Assembly: GCF_024137965.1 (NCBI RefSeq)
Contig: NZ_CP099975.1
Span: forward strand, 2,480,001 to 2,544,000
Direction: 5' to 3'
Length of the DNA stretch: 64,000 bases
Origin: Halomonas sp. Y3
GTDB lineage: Bacteria > Pseudomonadota > Gammaproteobacteria > Pseudomonadales > Halomonadaceae
The position numbers and the translations under genes were made by a program. The notes under the pieces are model-generated. The model searched no databases. It saw only the letters and a list, made by a program, of their open reading frames with translations, and had not been told where the DNA came from. Within the stretch, counting starts at the first letter, position 1; each line of letters opens with the position of its first letter. This document shows, in pieces, positions 53,433-61,784 of the stretch.

Positions 53433-55359
53433 TCGAGTAGGAGGGGGAGTCGCCTCCCCCGTCCTCTCACACCACCGGGCATACGGTTCCGTACCACGGC
53501 GGTTCACGAAGAACGACTAAGCCCTCTTGACCGTATCGAGTACCGAGATCAGGCCCTGCTGCTCGAACCATTTCCGTGGCAAGGCCTGATTCATGTGCGA
53601 GGCGCCGGCGTTCCACCAAGGGCCTCGCCCGTTTCCCGCTGACTTCCACGCCCGATGGTCGTCCAGACCCAGCGCCCGTAGCTTGCGGCGCCGTGTCCGC
53701 GGGCGCTTCCACTGCCGCCAGATCACGCAACGCAGTCGGCGACGTATCCAACCCTCCAGCGCTTCCAGCGGCCGCTCTACGTCGACGAGGGAGAAGTAGT
53801 TGGCCCAGCCCCGCAGGACCGGGGTCAACTCTTCGATAACGCGCCGTATGTTGCGCCCCCTGCCACGCTTGAGGATCTCGCGGACACGCTGCATCAGGCG
53901 CTGCAGGCTGGCCTTGGCCAGCGTCAGCTTCGGCCGCTTGTGCCGGGTCAGCGTGTAGCCCAGATACCCCCGGTGCCAGGGTCGGTCCACCGCGCTCTTG
54001 TCGCGATTGACCGTCAGCCTGAGTGAGTTCTCGAGAAAATCACTCAGACTGGCCATGACGCGCTCGCCCGCCCGCCGACTCTTGACGTACACCTGTACGT
54101 CGTCGGCGTAGCGGCAGAAGCGGTGGCCCCGGCGTTCCAGTTCCTTGTCCACGTCATCCAGCAGGATATTGGCCAGCAGCGGGCTGAGTGGCCCGCCCTG
54201 GGGTGTGCCCTGCCGGCGTGGTGCGACCAGGCCGTCCTGGAACATCCCGGCTTCCAGATAGCGGCGGATCAGGCGTAACGCTCGCTTGTCGCGGATGCGG
54301 CGCGCGACCCGCGCCATCAGCAGGTCGTGGTTCACCCGGTCGAAGAAGGCTTCCAGGTCGAGGTCGACCACCCAGCGGTGGCCGACAGTGACATGGGACT
54401 TCATCGCCGAGACGGCCTGCTGGGCACTGCGCCCAGGGCGATAGCCGTAACTCGATGCGGAGAATCCCGGATCGAAGATCGGCGTCAGCACCTGAAGCAG
54501 CGCCTGCTGAATCAGCCGGTCGGTAACCGTGGGGATGCCGAGCTGTCGCGTTCCGCCCTTGGGCTTGGGGATCTCGACGGCTCGGATCGGGCTGGGGTGG
54601 TACTCACCGGCCAGTAGCCGTTCGCACAGCGTTGGCCAGCATTCCTTCAGGTGGTCGGCCAACTGGTGGACCGTCATGCCATCGGCACCCGGCGCCCCCT
54701 GGTTGGCGACCACCCGACGGTAAGCCCGCTCCATGTTGGCCTTCTCTACCACGGCCTCCATAAGCGGGGCGGACTCCGCTTTCGTCCACGATGACGACGC
54801 CGGGACCGTCTCGACGCCCACCGGCTGGGACCCGGGGTACTGCCCCTGCCCCTCTGGGTGGGTGGCGGTATCAGCGCCACTTTCTGCCTTCATGATCGAT
54901 CCTCGAGACATCATCGCCTACTCGCGGTTCTTCATGTTCGGCCCTTGGTGCCGCGGTGAACCAGCACTTACTATGGCCTCTGCTGACGTCTGGTGGCCCA
55001 TCCCGTCGCCTCTCGGCGCCGGTAGCACCGTGGCAGACCACCAGACCTCCCAGGGTAAGACGCGCGACCTTCCTCCCATCTACCCGCCGCATTTACCTCC
55101 ACATCTTCCGGATAGCTATTGGGCTTCGAGTGTCATTGCCCTCTCGCCCAGATGTGGCTGCCTCATATGCGATTCCTGTTCGTCAGGCCGGGAGTTTGCC
55201 TTCAGCTTCCTTCAGATTCCGCCTCGCGGCGGACACCCTTGCTGTTCGGCTAGCGGTTCCCGCTATCAGGGTCCGCAGGGGACTTTCACCCCCAAGTCAT
55301 CCCGAGGCACCACCCTCGGGAACAGCACCTATCGGTGCTACGCGCCATGCCTGGCGCAC
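53432..55359 (-). mobile_element. Group IIC intron, complete
   Basis: This retroelement of about 1928 bases lies on the minus strand. The 5' end (complement of 55359) starts GTGCG, the group II consensus, about eight bases past the uraA terminator stem, the classic group IIC target. About 470 bases of ribozyme domains I-III precede the maturase gene. After it come a domain V-like hairpin (about 53465-53505) with an ACCGCCG/CGGTGGT stem, and a domain VI-like GGGGGAG/CTCCCCC hairpin (about 53443-53460). The 3' end is near CTACTCGAT at 53432. All parts look intact. Confidence 0.88.
53517..54893 (-). CDS. ltrA: Group II intron reverse transcriptase/maturase
   Basis: This intron-encoded protein of about 458 residues splices and reinserts its intron. 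Reverse transcriptase blocks are seen in order: PKPKGGTRQLGIPTVTDRL, SSYGYRPGRSAQQAV, VDLDLEAFFDRVNHDLLM, GTPQGGPLSPLLANILLDD, the catalytic CRYADDVQVY and GYLGYTLTRHK. The maturase domain (LTPVLRGWANYF) and the C-terminal WWNAGASHMNQALPRKWF follow. No HNH endonuclease is present, as in class C. I chose the ATG at 54893 (AGGA upstream) over the Met at 54914. The frame is open, so the protein is probably active. Confidence 0.95.
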   Translation of the reverse strand: MKAESGADTATHPEGQGQYPGSQPVGVETVPASSSWTKAESAPLMEAVVEKANMERAYRRVVANQGAPGADGMTVHQLADHLKECWPTLCERLLAGEYHPSPIRAVEIPKPKGGTRQLGIPTVTDRLIQQALLQVLTPIFDPGFSASSYGYRPGRSAQQAVSAMKSHVTVGHRWVVDLDLEAFFDRVNHDLLMARVARRIRDKRALRLIRRYLEAGMFQDGLVAPRRQGTPQGGPLSPLLANILLDDVDKELERRGHRFCRYADDVQVYVKSRRAGERVMASLSDFLENSLRLTVNRDKSAVDRPWHRGYLGYTLTRHKRPKLTLAKASLQRLMQRVREILKRGRGRNIRRVIEELTPVLRGWANYFSLVDVERPLEALEGWIRRRLRCVIWRQWKRPRTRRRKLRALGLDDHRAWKSAGNGRGPWWNAGASHMNQALPRKWFEQQGLISVLDTVKRA

Positions 55360-55363
55360 AATG

Positions 55364-55396
55364 AAAAGCGGGGCGCTTCCACTGGAAGCGCCCCGC
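55364..55396 (-). terminator. uraA terminator and intron target
   Basis: A 13-bp stem (55368-55380 with 55384-55396, 3-base loop) is followed on the minus strand by four Ts. It begins 30 bases after the uraA stop. The group IIC intron begins five bases beyond the T run. Before insertion it probably also terminated convergent aguB. Confidence 0.9.
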
Positions 55397-55425
55397 CTGC
55401 GTCAGAGGGGGATCGAGGCGACGCC

Positions 55426-56673
55426 CTACTCGTCTTCCTCGGCGCGGGGCAGCACCCAGTTGAGCAGGATGCCCACCAGGGCGGCGAGGCTCACCCCCTG
55501 CAGGGTGAACTGGCCGCCGCCGAACTGCATGCCGCCGATGCCGAAGACAAGGATCAGCGAGATCACCACCAGGTTGCGCGGCGCGGTCAGCGAGTGGCCG
55601 GCGCGCACCAGGGTGTTCATGCCCACCACGGCGATGGAGCCGAACAGCAGGGTCATGATGCCGCCCATCACCGGGCCCGGGATGGTCTGCAGCAGGGCGC
55701 CGAGCTTGGCCACGAAGGCCAGTGCGATGGCGAGGCAGGCCGCCACCACCATGTACTTCGGATTGAAGGCCCGGGTCAGGGTCACCGCGCCGGTCACCTC
55801 GGAATAGGTGGTGTTGGGCGGGCCGCCGAACAGCGCCGCGGTGGAGGTGGCCAGGCCGTCGCCCAGCAGGGTGCGATGCAGGCCGGGCTTCTCCAGGTAG
55901 TTCTTCCGCGTGACCGAGCCGATCGCCACCATGTCGCCGATATGCTCCACCGCCGGCGCGATGGCCACCGGGATCATGAAGAGGATCGCCGCCCAGTGGA
56001 AGCTCGGCGCGGTGAACGCCGGGATCGACAGCCAGGACGCCTCGCGCACCGGCGAGAAGTCCACCAGACCCATCGCAAGCGCCAGCACGTAGCCGGTGAC
56101 GATACCGCCCATGATCGGGATCAGGCGCACGATGCCGCGGCCGAACACCGCCAGGGTCAGGGTCACCAGCAGGCTGATCATGGAGAGGAAGATCGCCGGG
56201 GCGTAGCCGATATGGTCGCTGGTCTCGCCGGTGGCCATGCTGACCGCCACCGGCGCCAGGGCCAGGCCGATCACCATGATCACCGGCCCCACCACCACCG
56301 GGGGCAGCAGGCGATGCAGCCAGGCGGTGCCCTTGAGGCGCACCGCCTGGGAGATCGCCACGTAGACCAGGCCCGCTGCCATCAACCCGCCCATAGTGGC
56401 CGGAATGCCGAAGTTGGCCACCGAGCCCTGGATGGGCGCGATGAAGGCGAACGACGAGGCCAGGAACACCGGCACGGTGACCCGGGTCACCCCGTGGAAT
56501 ACCAGGGTCCCCACCCCGGCGGTGAAGAGCGCCACGCTGGGGTCCAGCCCGGTCAGCAGCGGCACCAGCACCAGGGCGCCGAAGGCCACGAAGAGCATCT
56601 GGGCGCCGGTGAGCAGGGTACGGGGCAGCGATTCGACGGGGACGGCAGCGGCTGACGTCGAGGGGTCGGGCAT
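55426..56673 (-). CDS. uraA: Uracil permease
   Basis: This 415-residue NCS2-family proton symporter imports uracil. It has about 12-14 membrane segments and the family region VAIAPAVEHIGDMVAIG (with the functional Glu and His) plus FGGPPNTTYSEVTGAVTLT. The start has GGAG seven bases upstream, directly after a terminator-like hairpin that separates it from upp. Confidence 0.93.
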   Translation of the reverse strand: MPDPSTSAAAVPVESLPRTLLTGAQMLFVAFGALVLVPLLTGLDPSVALFTAGVGTLVFHGVTRVTVPVFLASSFAFIAPIQGSVANFGIPATMGGLMAAGLVYVAISQAVRLKGTAWLHRLLPPVVVGPVIMVIGLALAPVAVSMATGETSDHIGYAPAIFLSMISLLVTLTLAVFGRGIVRLIPIMGGIVTGYVLALAMGLVDFSPVREASWLSIPAFTAPSFHWAAILFMIPVAIAPAVEHIGDMVAIGSVTRKNYLEKPGLHRTLLGDGLATSTAALFGGPPNTTYSEVTGAVTLTRAFNPKYMVVAACLAIALAFVAKLGALLQTIPGPVMGGIMTLLFGSIAVVGMNTLVRAGHSLTAPRNLVVISLILVFGIGGMQFGGGQFTLQGVSLAALVGILLNWVLPRAEEDE

Positions 56674-56685
56674 GGTGATTCTCCG

Positions 56686-56718
56686 AAAAAACGCCCCTGG
56701 AGCGAGGTCTCAGGGGCG
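56686..56718 (-). terminator. Terminator or attenuator between upp and uraA
   Basis: An 8-bp stem CGCCCCTG/CAGGGGCG (56692-56699 with 56711-56718) is followed on the minus strand by six Ts (56686-56691). The uraA ribosome site and start follow within about 12 bases. With no promoter room in the 65-base gap, uraA must depend on read-through. Confidence 0.8.
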
Positions 56719-56738
56719 CGATGTCGATGGATGGCGGC

Positions 56739-57368
56739 TCAACGGGTACCGAAGATCTTGTCCCCGGCATCGCCGAGGCCGGGCACGATATAGCCGTGCT
56801 CGTCCAGGCGCTCATCGACGCCGGCGGTGTAGATCTCGATGTCCGGATAGGCCTCCTGCACCCGCTTGATCCCCTCGGGGGCCGCCACCAGCACGATCAC
56901 CTTCATCTGCTTGCAGCCCCGCTCCCGCAGCATGTCCAGGGTCGCCACCATGGTGCCCCCGGTGGCCAGCATGGGGTCGATCACGATGGCCATGCGCTCC
57001 TCGAGGTCGTTCGCGAACTTGGCGAAGTAGGGCACCGGCTCCAGGGTCTCCTCGTCGCGGTAGAGCCCCACCACGCTGATCCGTGCGCTGGGGATCAGGT
57101 CGGTGACGCCGTCGAGCATGCCGAGGCCGGCGCGCAGGATGGGGACGATGGTGACCTTCTTGCCCTTGAGCAGCTGGACCGGAATCTTGTTGCCGCTCCA
57201 GCCGTCGATCTCCTGGGTCTGCAGCTCCAGATCCTGGGTCGCCTCGTAGGTCAGCAGCTTGGCCAGCTCACCGGCCAGCTCACGGAAACTCTTGGTGCTG
57301 ATACCGGCTTCGCGCATCAGACCCAGCTTGTGCTGGACCAGGGGATGCTGGATGGCGTGGACGCTCAT
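56739..57368 (-). CDS. upp: Uracil phosphoribosyltransferase
   Basis: This 209-residue salvage enzyme makes UMP from uracil and PRPP. It has [13 protein letters not shown], the PRPP loop [16 protein letters not shown] and the uracil-binding [16 protein letters not shown]. It lies upstream of uraA, the conserved upp-uraA pair. Confidence 0.96.
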   Translation of the reverse strand: MSVHAIQHPLVQHKLGLMREAGISTKSFRELAGELAKLLTYEATQDLELQTQEIDGWSGNKIPVQLLKGKKVTIVPILRAGLGMLDGVTDLIPSARISVVGLYRDEETLEPVPYFAKFANDLEERMAIVIDPMLATGGTMVATLDMLRERGCKQMKVIVLVAAPEGIKRVQEAYPDIEIYTAGVDERLDEHGYIVPGLGDAGDKIFGTR

Positions 57369-57474
57369 GGGCAGGACCTCTTCACTCTTCGGGCGGCAGG
57401 AGACGGCGCCGACCTTGGTCGCATGGACCCGGCCGACAAATTGCGGGCCATTCTACCCGCATCCTCCGTTGAGG

Positions 57475-58173
57475 TTAAAGCGTGCCCTCGCCGGGAGGGT
57501 CGGGCAGCTGCCAGTCGATGGGGGTGCGGCCCTGCGCCATCAGGAAGGCGTTGGCCCGGGAGAAGTGGTGGTTGCCGAAGAAGCCGCGGTGGGCCGAGAG
57601 CGGCGAGGGGTGCGGCGACTCCAGCACCAGGTGCCGGGAGGTGTCGATCAGCGCCCGCTTCTGGCGGGCCTGGCTGCCCCACAGCAGGAAGACCGAGGGC
57701 CGGCCGTGCTCGCTGACCGCGGCGATGGCGCGGTCGGTGAAGGTCTCCCAGCCCCGCCCGCGGTGGGAGCCGGCATTGCCCTGCTCCACCGTCAGCGAGG
57801 CGTTGAGCAGCAGCACCCCCTGGCGCGCCCAGTGCGCCAGGTTGCCGTGGGCCACCGGGCGGAAGCCCACGTCCGCCTGCAATTCCTTGTAGATATTGAC
57901 CAGCGACGGCGGGAGGCGCACCCCGGGCTTCACCGAGAAACAGAGCCCGTGGGCCTGGCCGGGCCCGTGGTAGGGATCCTGGCCCAGGATCACCACCCTC
58001 ACCTCCTCGAAGGGGGTCAGCTCGAAGGCGCGAAACCACTCGCTGGAGTGGGGGTAGACCACCTTCCTGGCCGCCTTCTCGGCGGCCAGGAAGTCGCGCA
58101 GCGCCTGCATGTAGGGCGCCTGGAGCTCGTCGCCCAGCCACTGCTGCCAGCTCTCGGGAAGCGGTGTCGCCAT
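57475..58173 (-). CDS. ung: Uracil-DNA glycosylase
   Basis: This 232-residue repair enzyme removes uracil from DNA. The water-activating loop is [19 protein letters not shown], and the minor-groove loop is [17 protein letters not shown]. It stands among nucleobase salvage genes, which is unusual but not contradictory. Confidence 0.96.
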   Translation of the reverse strand: MATPLPESWQQWLGDELQAPYMQALRDFLAAEKAARKVVYPHSSEWFRAFELTPFEEVRVVILGQDPYHGPGQAHGLCFSVKPGVRLPPSLVNIYKELQADVGFRPVAHGNLAHWARQGVLLLNASLTVEQGNAGSHRGRGWETFTDRAIAAVSEHGRPSVFLLWGSQARQKRALIDTSRHLVLESPHPSPLSAHRGFFGNHHFSRANAFLMAQGRTPIDWQLPDPPGEGTL

Positions 58174-58187
58174 CCTGCCCTCTCGCC

Positions 58188-58667
58188 TCAGCGCCTGACC
58201 TGGTCGGCCAGGGGCTCAACGTAGGCGATGCCCATGTCCCAGGGGAACTGGATCCAGCAGTCCTGGGCCACCTCGGTGAGGTACTGGTCCACCAGGGGCT
58301 TGCCCTCGGGCTTGGCGTAGACGGTGACGAAGTGCGCCTTCGGCAGCATCTCGCGGACCTTGCGGGCGGTCTTGCCGGTATCCACCAGGTCATCCACCAG
58401 CAGCCAGCCGTCGCCGTCGTGGTCGACGCCCTTCATGACGTCGAGGCCGCCCTGGTCCATATGGTCGTAGCTCTTGATGCAGACGGTATCGATCAGCCGC
58501 ACGTTGAGCTCCCGGGCGATCAGGGCCGCCGGGATCAGCCCGCCCCGGGTGATGGCCACGATGCCCTTGAAGTCGCGCTCCACCAGCTGGTGGCAGAGCT
58601 CGCGCACATCGCGGTGGAGCTGGTCCCAGGAGACGGTGAAGTGCTTGTGGTAGCGATTGCTGCTCAT
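58188..58667 (-). CDS. gpt: Xanthine-guanine phosphoribosyltransferase
   Basis: This 159-residue enzyme salvages guanine, xanthine and hypoxanthine with PRPP. It aligns well with E. coli Gpt: [33 protein letters not shown], the PRPP loop [13 protein letters not shown] and [13 protein letters not shown]. The start at 58667 lies four bases behind apt. Confidence 0.92.
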   Translation of the reverse strand: MSSNRYHKHFTVSWDQLHRDVRELCHQLVERDFKGIVAITRGGLIPAALIARELNVRLIDTVCIKSYDHMDQGGLDVMKGVDHDGDGWLLVDDLVDTGKTARKVREMLPKAHFVTVYAKPEGKPLVDQYLTEVAQDCWIQFPWDMGIAYVEPLADQVRR

Positions 58668-58671
58668 GGGA

Positions 58672-59217
58672 TCATTCGTCCTCGGTGAAGGAACAGACGG
58701 CAAAGACGCCATAGCCCGCCTCGCGGATGCGCGCGGAGCCGCCCAGGTCCGGCAGGTCAACGATGGTGGCGGTCTCCACCACCTGGCCGCCGCTGCGGCT
58801 GATCAGCTTGGCGGCGGCCAGCATGGTACCGCCGGTGGCGATCAGGTCGTCGACGATCAGAATGCGGTCGCCCTCGCGGAAGGCGTCGGAGTGCAGCTCC
58901 ACCTCCGCCTCGCCGTACTCCAGGGTGTAGGTCTCGCTGATGGTGCGGAACGGCAGCTTGCCCTTCTTGCGCACCGGCACGAAGCTGCAGCCCAGCTCGT
59001 AGGCCAGCGGCGCCCCGACGATGAAGCCCCGGGCGTCGATGGCGGCGATGGCATCGAGGTTCATCTCCTGGTAGCGGTGCACGAAGCTGTCGATCAACTT
59101 GCGGAAGGCGGCGCTGTTCTGCAGCAGCGGGGTGATGTCGCGGAAGTTGACCCCCGGCTGCGGCCAGTCGGGGACGGTGCGGATCACGGACTTGATATAG
59201 TCGCCGTAGATGCTCAT
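58672..59217 (-). CDS. apt: Adenine phosphoribosyltransferase
   Basis: This 181-residue enzyme makes AMP from adenine and PRPP. It shows [36 protein letters not shown] and the PRPP loop [17 protein letters not shown]. It lies 22 bases behind the purine permease gene. Confidence 0.95.
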   Translation of the reverse strand: MSIYGDYIKSVIRTVPDWPQPGVNFRDITPLLQNSAAFRKLIDSFVHRYQEMNLDAIAAIDARGFIVGAPLAYELGCSFVPVRKKGKLPFRTISETYTLEYGEAEVELHSDAFREGDRILIVDDLIATGGTMLAAAKLISRSGGQVVETATIVDLPDLGGSARIREAGYGVFAVCSFTEDE

Positions 59218-59239
59218 GGCGGGTCTCGGTAGTGGATGA

Positions 59240-60541
59240 TCAGTCGAGGAAGAGGAACTTGGCCGCGAACAGCAGGGCCAGGATGATCACCGCCGGGTTG
59301 AGGTCCCGGAAGCGACCGGAGAGGGCCTTGATGGCGACGAAGCTGATGAAGCCCAGCGCGATGCCCTCGGCAATGGAGAAGGTCAGCGGCATGCCGAGGG
59401 CGGCGATCAGCACCGGCGCGGCATCGGTGGGGTCCTCCCAGTTGGCGTGGGCCAGGCTGCCGGCCATCAGCACCGCCACGTAGAGCAGCGCCCCCGCGGT
59501 GGCGTAGGCCGGAATGGAGCCCGCCAGCGGCGCGAAGAAGAGGCTGATCAGGAAGAGCCCCCCCACCACCACGGCGGTGAGGCCGGTGCGGCCGCCCGCG
59601 GCGATGCCGGCGGTGGACTCCACGTAGCTGGTGGTGGTGGAGGTGCCCAGCACCGCGCCGGCCATGGAAGCGCCGCTGTCGGCCATCATGGCGCGGCCGA
59701 TGCGCGGCAGCTTGCCGTCCTTGTCGAGCAGGCCGCCCTTGTGCGCCACCCCGACCAGGGTGCCCGAGGTATCGAAGAGGTCGACGAAGAGGAAGGCGAA
59801 GATCACGCTGAGCATGGCGATATCCAGCGCGCCCCACAGGTCCAGCGCCAGGAAGGTGGGCGCGATGGAGGGCGGCATGGACATCAGGCCGCCATACTCG
59901 TTGTGGCCCAGCACCATGGCCAGCACGGTGACCCCCAGGATGCCGATCATCACCGCACCGGTCACCTTCAGGTAGGCCAGGGCCGTGATCGCGAAGAAAC
60001 CCAGCAGCGCATAGAGGGCCGCGGGCTCGGAAAGGTCCCCCAGCGCCACGTAGGTGGCCGGGTTGGCCACCACGATGCCCGCGTTCTTCATGGCGATCAT
60101 CGCCAGGAAGAGGCCGATGCCGGCGGCGATCCCCAGGCGCAGGGAGAGCGGGATCGAGTTGATGATCCACTCGCGCACCTTGAAGATGCTGAGCATGAAG
60201 AAACAAAAACCGGAGAAGAAGACCGCGCCGAGCGCCGCCTCCCAGGTGTAGCCCATGCCCAGCACCACCCCGTAGGTGAAGAAGGCGTTGAGCCCCATGC
60301 CCGGCGCCTGGGCAATCGGGTAGTTGGCCCAGAGCCCCATGATCAGACAGCCGATGGCGGCGGCCAGGCAGGTGGCGACGAAGACCGCGCCATAGTCCAT
60401 GCCGGCCTCGGAGAGGATGCTGGGGTTGACGAAGATGATGTAGGCCATGGTCAGGAAGGTGGTGATCCCGGCGATGACCTCGGTCTTGATGCTGGTGTTG
60501 TGCTCGGACAGCTTGAACTGCTTGTCGATCAGGCTCTTCAT
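59240..60541 (-). CDS. NCS2-family purine (guanine/hypoxanthine or adenine) permease
   Basis: This 433-residue membrane transporter of the AzgA/GhxP branch imports purine bases. It has about 12-14 helices and the family segments [60 protein letters not shown] and [21 protein letters not shown] chose ATG 60541, nine bases after AGGA, over the Met at 60550 that is too close to it. With apt and gpt behind it, the cluster takes up and traps purine bases. The exact substrate is not readable. Confidence 0.93.
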   Translation of the reverse strand: MKSLIDKQFKLSEHNTSIKTEVIAGITTFLTMAYIIFVNPSILSEAGMDYGAVFVATCLAAAIGCLIMGLWANYPIAQAPGMGLNAFFTYGVVLGMGYTWEAALGAVFFSGFCFFMLSIFKVREWIINSIPLSLRLGIAAGIGLFLAMIAMKNAGIVVANPATYVALGDLSEPAALYALLGFFAITALAYLKVTGAVMIGILGVTVLAMVLGHNEYGGLMSMPPSIAPTFLALDLWGALDIAMLSVIFAFLFVDLFDTSGTLVGVAHKGGLLDKDGKLPRIGRAMMADSGASMAGAVLGTSTTTSYVESTAGIAAGGRTGLTAVVVGGLFLISLFFAPLAGSIPAYATAGALLYVAVLMAGSLAHANWEDPTDAAPVLIAALGMPLTFSIAEGIALGFISFVAIKALSGRFRDLNPAVIILALLFAAKFLFLD

Positions 60542-60754
60542 GGGGCTCATTCCTGCGCGCGTGGGCTATGGTGGTCCCTGGGGGGGCGAGAAAGGTCGCG
60601 AGAAAAGCGGCTTATGGTACCCGCATCCCCGGCGGGATGCGAGAGACCGGAAGGCCGCCGACTCGCACTGTCCACACTGTATAAGCAAGGGGCGAGCCAA
60701 CCGCCAGCCGCGCCACCAACGCAGGCCTGACGAAGTGGTCAACCCCGCCCCGGC

Positions 60755-61384
60755 TCAGATGCCCCGCGCCGCCAGCACCCGCTCCACAGTCTCGACGATG
60801 GCCTGGGTCTGGGGGTCGATCTCGATGTTGACGCGATCGCCCGGCACCCGATCGATCAGGGTGGTGCGGGCCAGGGTCTCGGGGATGAGATTGACGCAGA
60901 AGCGCGGGCCGTGGGCGGCGGTGGCCGGACGCACCTCGCCGATGGTCAGGCTGGCCCCGTCGACGCCGATGTAGCCCTTGTCGAACAGGAAGCGCCCCAG
61001 GGCGTGGGGCAGCTCGAACCAGAGGCGGCGATTGTTGGGCGCCTCGTCGAGCTCCACCAGCTCGGCCACGGCCATCACATGGCCGGACATGGCGTGCCCG
61101 CCGATCTCGTCACCGAAGCGGGCGGCGCGCTCGATATTGACGCGATCGCCCACCCCCAGCGCCCCCAGGTTGGTCACGGCCAGGGTCTCGCGCATCAGGT
61201 CGAAGCTGACCCGCTCGCCCTCGATGGCGGTCACCGTCAGGCAGACCCCGTTGTGGGCCACCGAGGCGCCGATCTCGAGCCCCGGGCGCAGGGCCTCGGG
61301 CAGGACCACGACGTGGGTGCGAAACTGCTCGGCCTCGTGGATGGCGACCACCTCGGCGGTGCCCTGGACGATACCCGTGAACAT
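60755..61384 (-). CDS. ribE: Riboflavin synthase alpha chain
   Basis: This 209-residue enzyme dismutates 6,7-dimethyl-8-ribityllumazine to riboflavin. It starts [15 protein letters not shown], has two lumazine-binding repeats (each with a NGVCLTV or GASLTIG segment), and contains GGHAMSGHV. It stands alone here, away from other rib genes, and no FMN riboswitch is evident upstream. Confidence 0.94.
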   Translation of the reverse strand: MFTGIVQGTAEVVAIHEAEQFRTHVVVLPEALRPGLEIGASVAHNGVCLTVTAIEGERVSFDLMRETLAVTNLGALGVGDRVNIERAARFGDEIGGHAMSGHVMAVAELVELDEAPNNRRLWFELPHALGRFLFDKGYIGVDGASLTIGEVRPATAAHGPRFCVNLIPETLARTTLIDRVPGDRVNIEIDPQTQAIVETVERVLAARGI

Positions 61385-61430
61385 GGCGTCTCCTCGACTG
61401 CAGATAGGCCCCGGCGGGGCAAGGGGGCAG

Positions 61431-61460
61431 AGTGTAGAGAACTCCCGCCCGCCTCGTCCA
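61431..61460 (-). promoter_or_regulatory. Candidate ribE promoter
   Basis: On the minus strand TGGACG (61455-61460) and TACACT (61431-61436) are spaced by 18 bases, about 47 bases upstream of ribE. This is a moderate match only. Confidence 0.4.
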
Positions 61461-61561
61461 CGCCGCCCCCGGGGGAACCAGAGGTTTCACCTGATCATCC
61501 CGGAAATAGAGAACAATCACCCGGCCGTATTGCCCATCCACCGAAACAACCTCCGCGGCGA

Positions 61562-61590
61562 TTGACAGCCTACCGACACCGCCCTAAGCT
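61562..61590 (+). promoter_or_regulatory. Promoter of metNIQ leader
   Basis: A perfect TTGACA (61562-61567) and a weaker TAAGCT (61585-61590) are spaced by 17 bases. A transcript would start near 61597, only about ten bases before the riboswitch stem, which supports both calls. Confidence 0.65.
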
Positions 61591-61606
61591 TCCCGGCTAC
61601 ATTGAA

Positions 61607-61696
61607 CGGCGCCGATTTGTACCCGGCTTGCGGGCGCCAGCGTGGCGGCACGCCCTCCGGGGCACTGACGCCACGTGAAGTGCAGCTAAAAGGGTG
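61607..61696 (+). ncRNA. SAM-II type riboswitch with extra hairpin
   Basis: This is an S-adenosylmethionine-sensing pseudoknot. Stem P1 is GGCGCC (61608-61613) with GGCGCC (61633-61638). Its loop holds GATTTG and GGCTTGC, both SAM-II hallmarks. The 3' strand ends TGAAGTGCAGCTAAAAGGG (61676-61694), matching the conserved GCUAAAA-GGG end. The loop GTACCC (61619-61624) can pair with GGGTGT (61692-61697), forming the pseudoknot. Between P1 and the 3' strand an extra 7-bp hairpin is inserted, CGTGGCG (61641-61647) with CGCCACG (61669-61675). The gene downstream is a methionine importer, a fitting target. SAM-V is the close alternative. Confidence 0.85.
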
Positions 61697-61710
61697 TGTC
61701 CAGCGTTGAT

Positions 61711-61737
61711 GGCCACCCGCAAGGGTGGCCTTTTTTT
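61711..61737 (+). terminator. Intrinsic terminator of the riboswitch
   Basis: An 8-bp stem GGCCACCC (61711-61718) with GGGTGGCC (61723-61730), GCAA loop, is followed by seven Ts (61731-61737). It lies 14 bases after the SAM-II pseudoknot and 47 bases before metN. The CACCC of its left arm can instead pair with GGGTG (61692-61696) of the riboswitch, a plausible antiterminator. Confidence 0.93.
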
Positions 61738-61784
61738 GCCCTGGCTGCACCGCCCGCCCCGGCGCCCCGCTTGCGGTGCATCCG

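Noticed and set aside
54733..56655. A 640-codon plus-strand frame across the intron and uraA.
   Set aside because: It is the complement of uraA and of the intron's 5' part, with no recognisable domain.
61385..61560. Possible FMN riboswitch upstream of ribE.
   Set aside because: None of the conserved RFN sequence blocks is visible.
61607..61696. SAH, SAM-I or cobalamin riboswitch instead of SAM-II.
   Set aside because: The characteristic boxes of those classes are missing, whereas GATTTG, GGCTTGC and GCTAAAA fit SAM-II. SAM-V remains the only close alternative.
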